This document shows positions 62,411 to 64,000 of a stretch of 64,000 nt of DNA, one piece after another. Within the stretch, counting starts at the first letter, position 1, and each line of letters opens with the position of its first letter. The translations under genes were made by a program, and so were the position numbers. The DNA is from Halospina sp040196175 (GTDB taxonomy: Bacteria; Pseudomonadota; Gammaproteobacteria; Pseudomonadales; Oleiphilaceae): the NCBI RefSeq assembly GCF_040196175.1, contig NZ_JBEFNF010000007.1, forward strand, positions 1 to 64,000, given 5' to 3'. The notes beneath the pieces are model-generated. The model worked only from the letters and a program-made list of their open reading frames with translations. It did no database searches and was not told where the DNA came from.

Positions 62411-64000
62411 ATGGCAGACCCGCAGACCGAATTCAACCAGCTTCGCGCCTTCCTCAAAGACTTGTTCCAATTTGAGGATCACGAGCTAGACTTCGGGATC
62501 TACCGCATCACGCGCCTCAAACGCCAGTTCATCCAAAACTTCATCGATGGTGAGGACGAGCACAGCCTGCGGGCCACAGTAGAGAGAGCCCTCAGCGGGG
62601 TGCAGAACAGCAGGGCAAAAACGGCAAGCAACTGGCTGGCAGCCTTCGCCGCGAAATTTGGAGACATGGGCCGCCCTCTTTGGGAAGCGGTAGAGGCAGA
62701 CCCCGATGATTCTGAGGCAGTAAGCCAGTTCAAGGGGCTGATGGACATGCCAGCTCTTGCCGCAGGAGAGCGTGAAGAAGCTGAGAAACAGCTTCAGGCC
62801 TACGTTGAAACTCACCAGCAGTCGCAGGATCAATTGGCCGTTAAGGTCTACAACCACCTGCTTAACTTCTTCGAGCTTTATTACCAGAACGGTGATTTCG
62901 GCTACAACACTCGCGCCACCACCGCCTTCCAAGTGCCTTACGAAGCTGACTACGACGGCGCGGACACCCTATTCCACTGGAAGCATAAGGACAGCTACTA
63001 CATAAAGACTGGTAACGGTTTCCACACCGTACGGTTCGAATTGGGCGGAAAGTGGGTGGAATTCCGTCTCGCTGGCGCAGAAGAGGGAGCCGAAACGGGG
63101 GAACGCAACAACAACCGCGACGACAGTATCAAGCACTATCGATTTGTAGACATCACGTCGGTACACGAAACCTGCGCGGACGGCACAGATACCACCGTCT
63201 GGCAGGTGCACTTCGTTCTTGCCACCGCATCTACCCCCAAGACCGAACTATACCCCAAGATCTGGGGAGTGCTTTTTGGAGAGGGCACAGAATTGACGCC
63301 ATACCTCCACAAGCAGCCCGGCAACGGGGAAGAGCAGCCGGGCAAGCCTGCCTTCAAAGACTTAACCACCGACTACGACAAGGCCGAGGGAGGCCAGCTA
63401 AAGGGTATTAGCCAACTCCGCCTCGACTTCGGCAAATATACTGAGGAACTGGCCAAACGAGAGGAATTCAAAAGGCGTGGAAGCAACTCTGCTGCCCGCA
63501 AAGAAAGCTTGCAGGAGGATACCACCGCGCGCGCCCTGTGGGAGCTGGACAAAAACCTGAACCGGTTCTATGTGGGCAATGATGCCGACTACTTCATTCA
63601 CAAGGACCTGCGCGGCTTCCTGCGGCGGGAGAAAGAGCGCTTCATCAAGCAGGTGATTTTCGCCGATCTTGGTGGCCTGCTGCACGCCGGCGAAGACAAC
63701 GCTACCACTCTTATTGGACGCGCCTTCAATCAGGTGAGCGATACCCTCATCGACTTCCTTGCCGCTATCGAGGATTTCCAGAAGGGGTTGTTTGAGATGA
63801 AGAAGAAGGTGGTCGACACCCACTACCTTATTTCGGTTAGCAAGATCCCCGAGGAATTCCACGACCGCGTGTGCAACAACGCAGACCAGCTCACCGAATG
63901 GCGGCAAGTCTATGGCATTGAAATTACGGATTCCAGACAACTGACCGACCATCCATCCCTAGTGGTGGACACCAGCCTATACACGGATTCAGACCCTGAA
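62411..64000 (+). CDS. Large DNA methyltransferase, N-terminal part (cut by window end)
   Basis: The frame runs 530 codons without a stop to the right edge. The N-terminus (LRAFLKDLFQFEDHELDFGIYRITRLKRQFIQNFIDG) is the signature of big adenine-specific methyltransferases of type III-like restriction and related defence loci. The VYNHLLNFFELYYQNGDFGYNTRA segment before the catalytic domain is also typical. The DPPY and FxGxG motifs should lie beyond 64000. A helicase/nuclease partner probably follows. The call is by N-terminal similarity only. Confidence 0.6.
   Translation, partial: MADPQTEFNQLRAFLKDLFQFEDHELDFGIYRITRLKRQFIQNFIDGEDEHSLRATVERALSGVQNSRAKTASNWLAAFAAKFGDMGRPLWEAVEADPDDSEAVSQFKGLMDMPALAAGEREEAEKQLQAYVETHQQSQDQLAVKVYNHLLNFFELYYQNGDFGYNTRATTAFQVPYEADYDGADTLFHWKHKDSYYIKTGNGFHTVRFELGGKWVEFRLAGAEEGAETGERNNNRDDSIKHYRFVDITSVHETCADGTDTTVWQVHFVLATASTPKTELYPKIWGVLFGEGTELTPYLHKQPGNGEEQPGKPAFKDLTTDYDKAEGGQLKGISQLRLDFGKYTEELAKREEFKRRGSNSAARKESLQEDTTARALWELDKNLNRFYVGNDADYFIHKDLRGFLRREKERFIKQVIFADLGGLLHAGEDNATTLIGRAFNQVSDTLIDFLAAIEDFQKGLFEMKKKVVDTHYLISVSKIPEEFHDRVCNNADQLTEWRQVYGIEITDSRQLTDHPSLVVDTSLYTDSDPE

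Larger units (their letters stand above)
44541..64000. mobile_element. Second genomic island (defence island), continues past the right edge
   Basis: It starts at the second copy of the tRNA-Ile2 3' end with a P4-type integrase pointing inward, the usual layout of tRNA-borne islands. It carries a Rep-like replication module and defence genes (viperin, Wadjet, methyltransferase). Many genes have lower GC and different codon use from the core. No third copy of the 48-bp repeat is seen up to 64000, so the right end lies outside the window. Confidence 0.75.

Overview
The window is a stretch of a gammaproteobacterial chromosome with a high GC core. Gene order closely follows two blocks known from Pseudomonas aeruginosa and relatives: the 16S rRNA/tyrS/anmK/erpA/argC block, and the dksA-gluQ-cbrX-cbrA-cbrB-crcZ-pcnB-folK-panBC-pgi block, here followed by folK/folB/plsY/tsaD/rpsU/dnaG/rpoD. 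Bactofilin, hemJ, thiDE and hemL lie between. This suggests a member of Pseudomonadales in the wide sense (Marinobacter-like), but the genus cannot be fixed by eye.

Positions 1-34,650 are core housekeeping DNA. The genes cover translation (tyrS, gluQ, tsaD, rpsU, a tRNA), cell wall (mepM-like peptidase, anmK, mrcB), Fe-S/haem/thiamine/folate/pantothenate synthesis (erpA, hemJ, hemL, thiD, thiE, two folK, folB, panB, panC), carbon/nitrogen control (cbrX-cbrA-cbrB) and the rpsU-dnaG-rpoD operon. Between cbrB and pcnB lies an A-rich RNA gene with a sigma-54 promoter, TGTTAC/GTAACA upstream sites and a strong terminator. It looks like CrcZ, the sponge RNA of the Hfq/Crc system.

At 34,572-34,648 a tRNA-Ile2 (CAU) gene marks an integration hot spot. 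Its last 48 bases are repeated exactly at 44,541-44,588. The 9.9 kb between the copies is a phage-satellite-like element. An early operon (integrase, HTH protein, zinc-peptidase-like protein, primase/helicase) and a late operon (small proteins, large terminase) are both on the minus strand. They are separated by an origin-like cluster of GGTTGTA iterons, and there are no capsid or tail genes. A 19-base motif (TAGGCTAC-N3-TAGGCTAC) sits at both ends and in front of the late operon.

From 44,589 to the right edge lies a second island with its own P4-type integrase. It first carries a replication-like module: a helicase-like protein that has lost its P-loop, an AlpA regulator, two tandem rolling-circle Rep paralogues (one catalytically dead, one intact) and a coiled-coil protein. 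A defence region follows: a prokaryotic viperin (pVip) coupled by a 4-base overlap to a HicA-like small gene, a divergent 661-residue protein of unknown function, a four-gene Wadjet (jetC-jetB-jetA-jetD) anti-plasmid system, and the start of a large DNA methyltransferase that runs off the window.

The best candidates for something new are the viperin plus HicA-like gene pair with its divergent partner, the active/dead Rep pair, and the capsid-less satellite with its iterons and repeated end motif.
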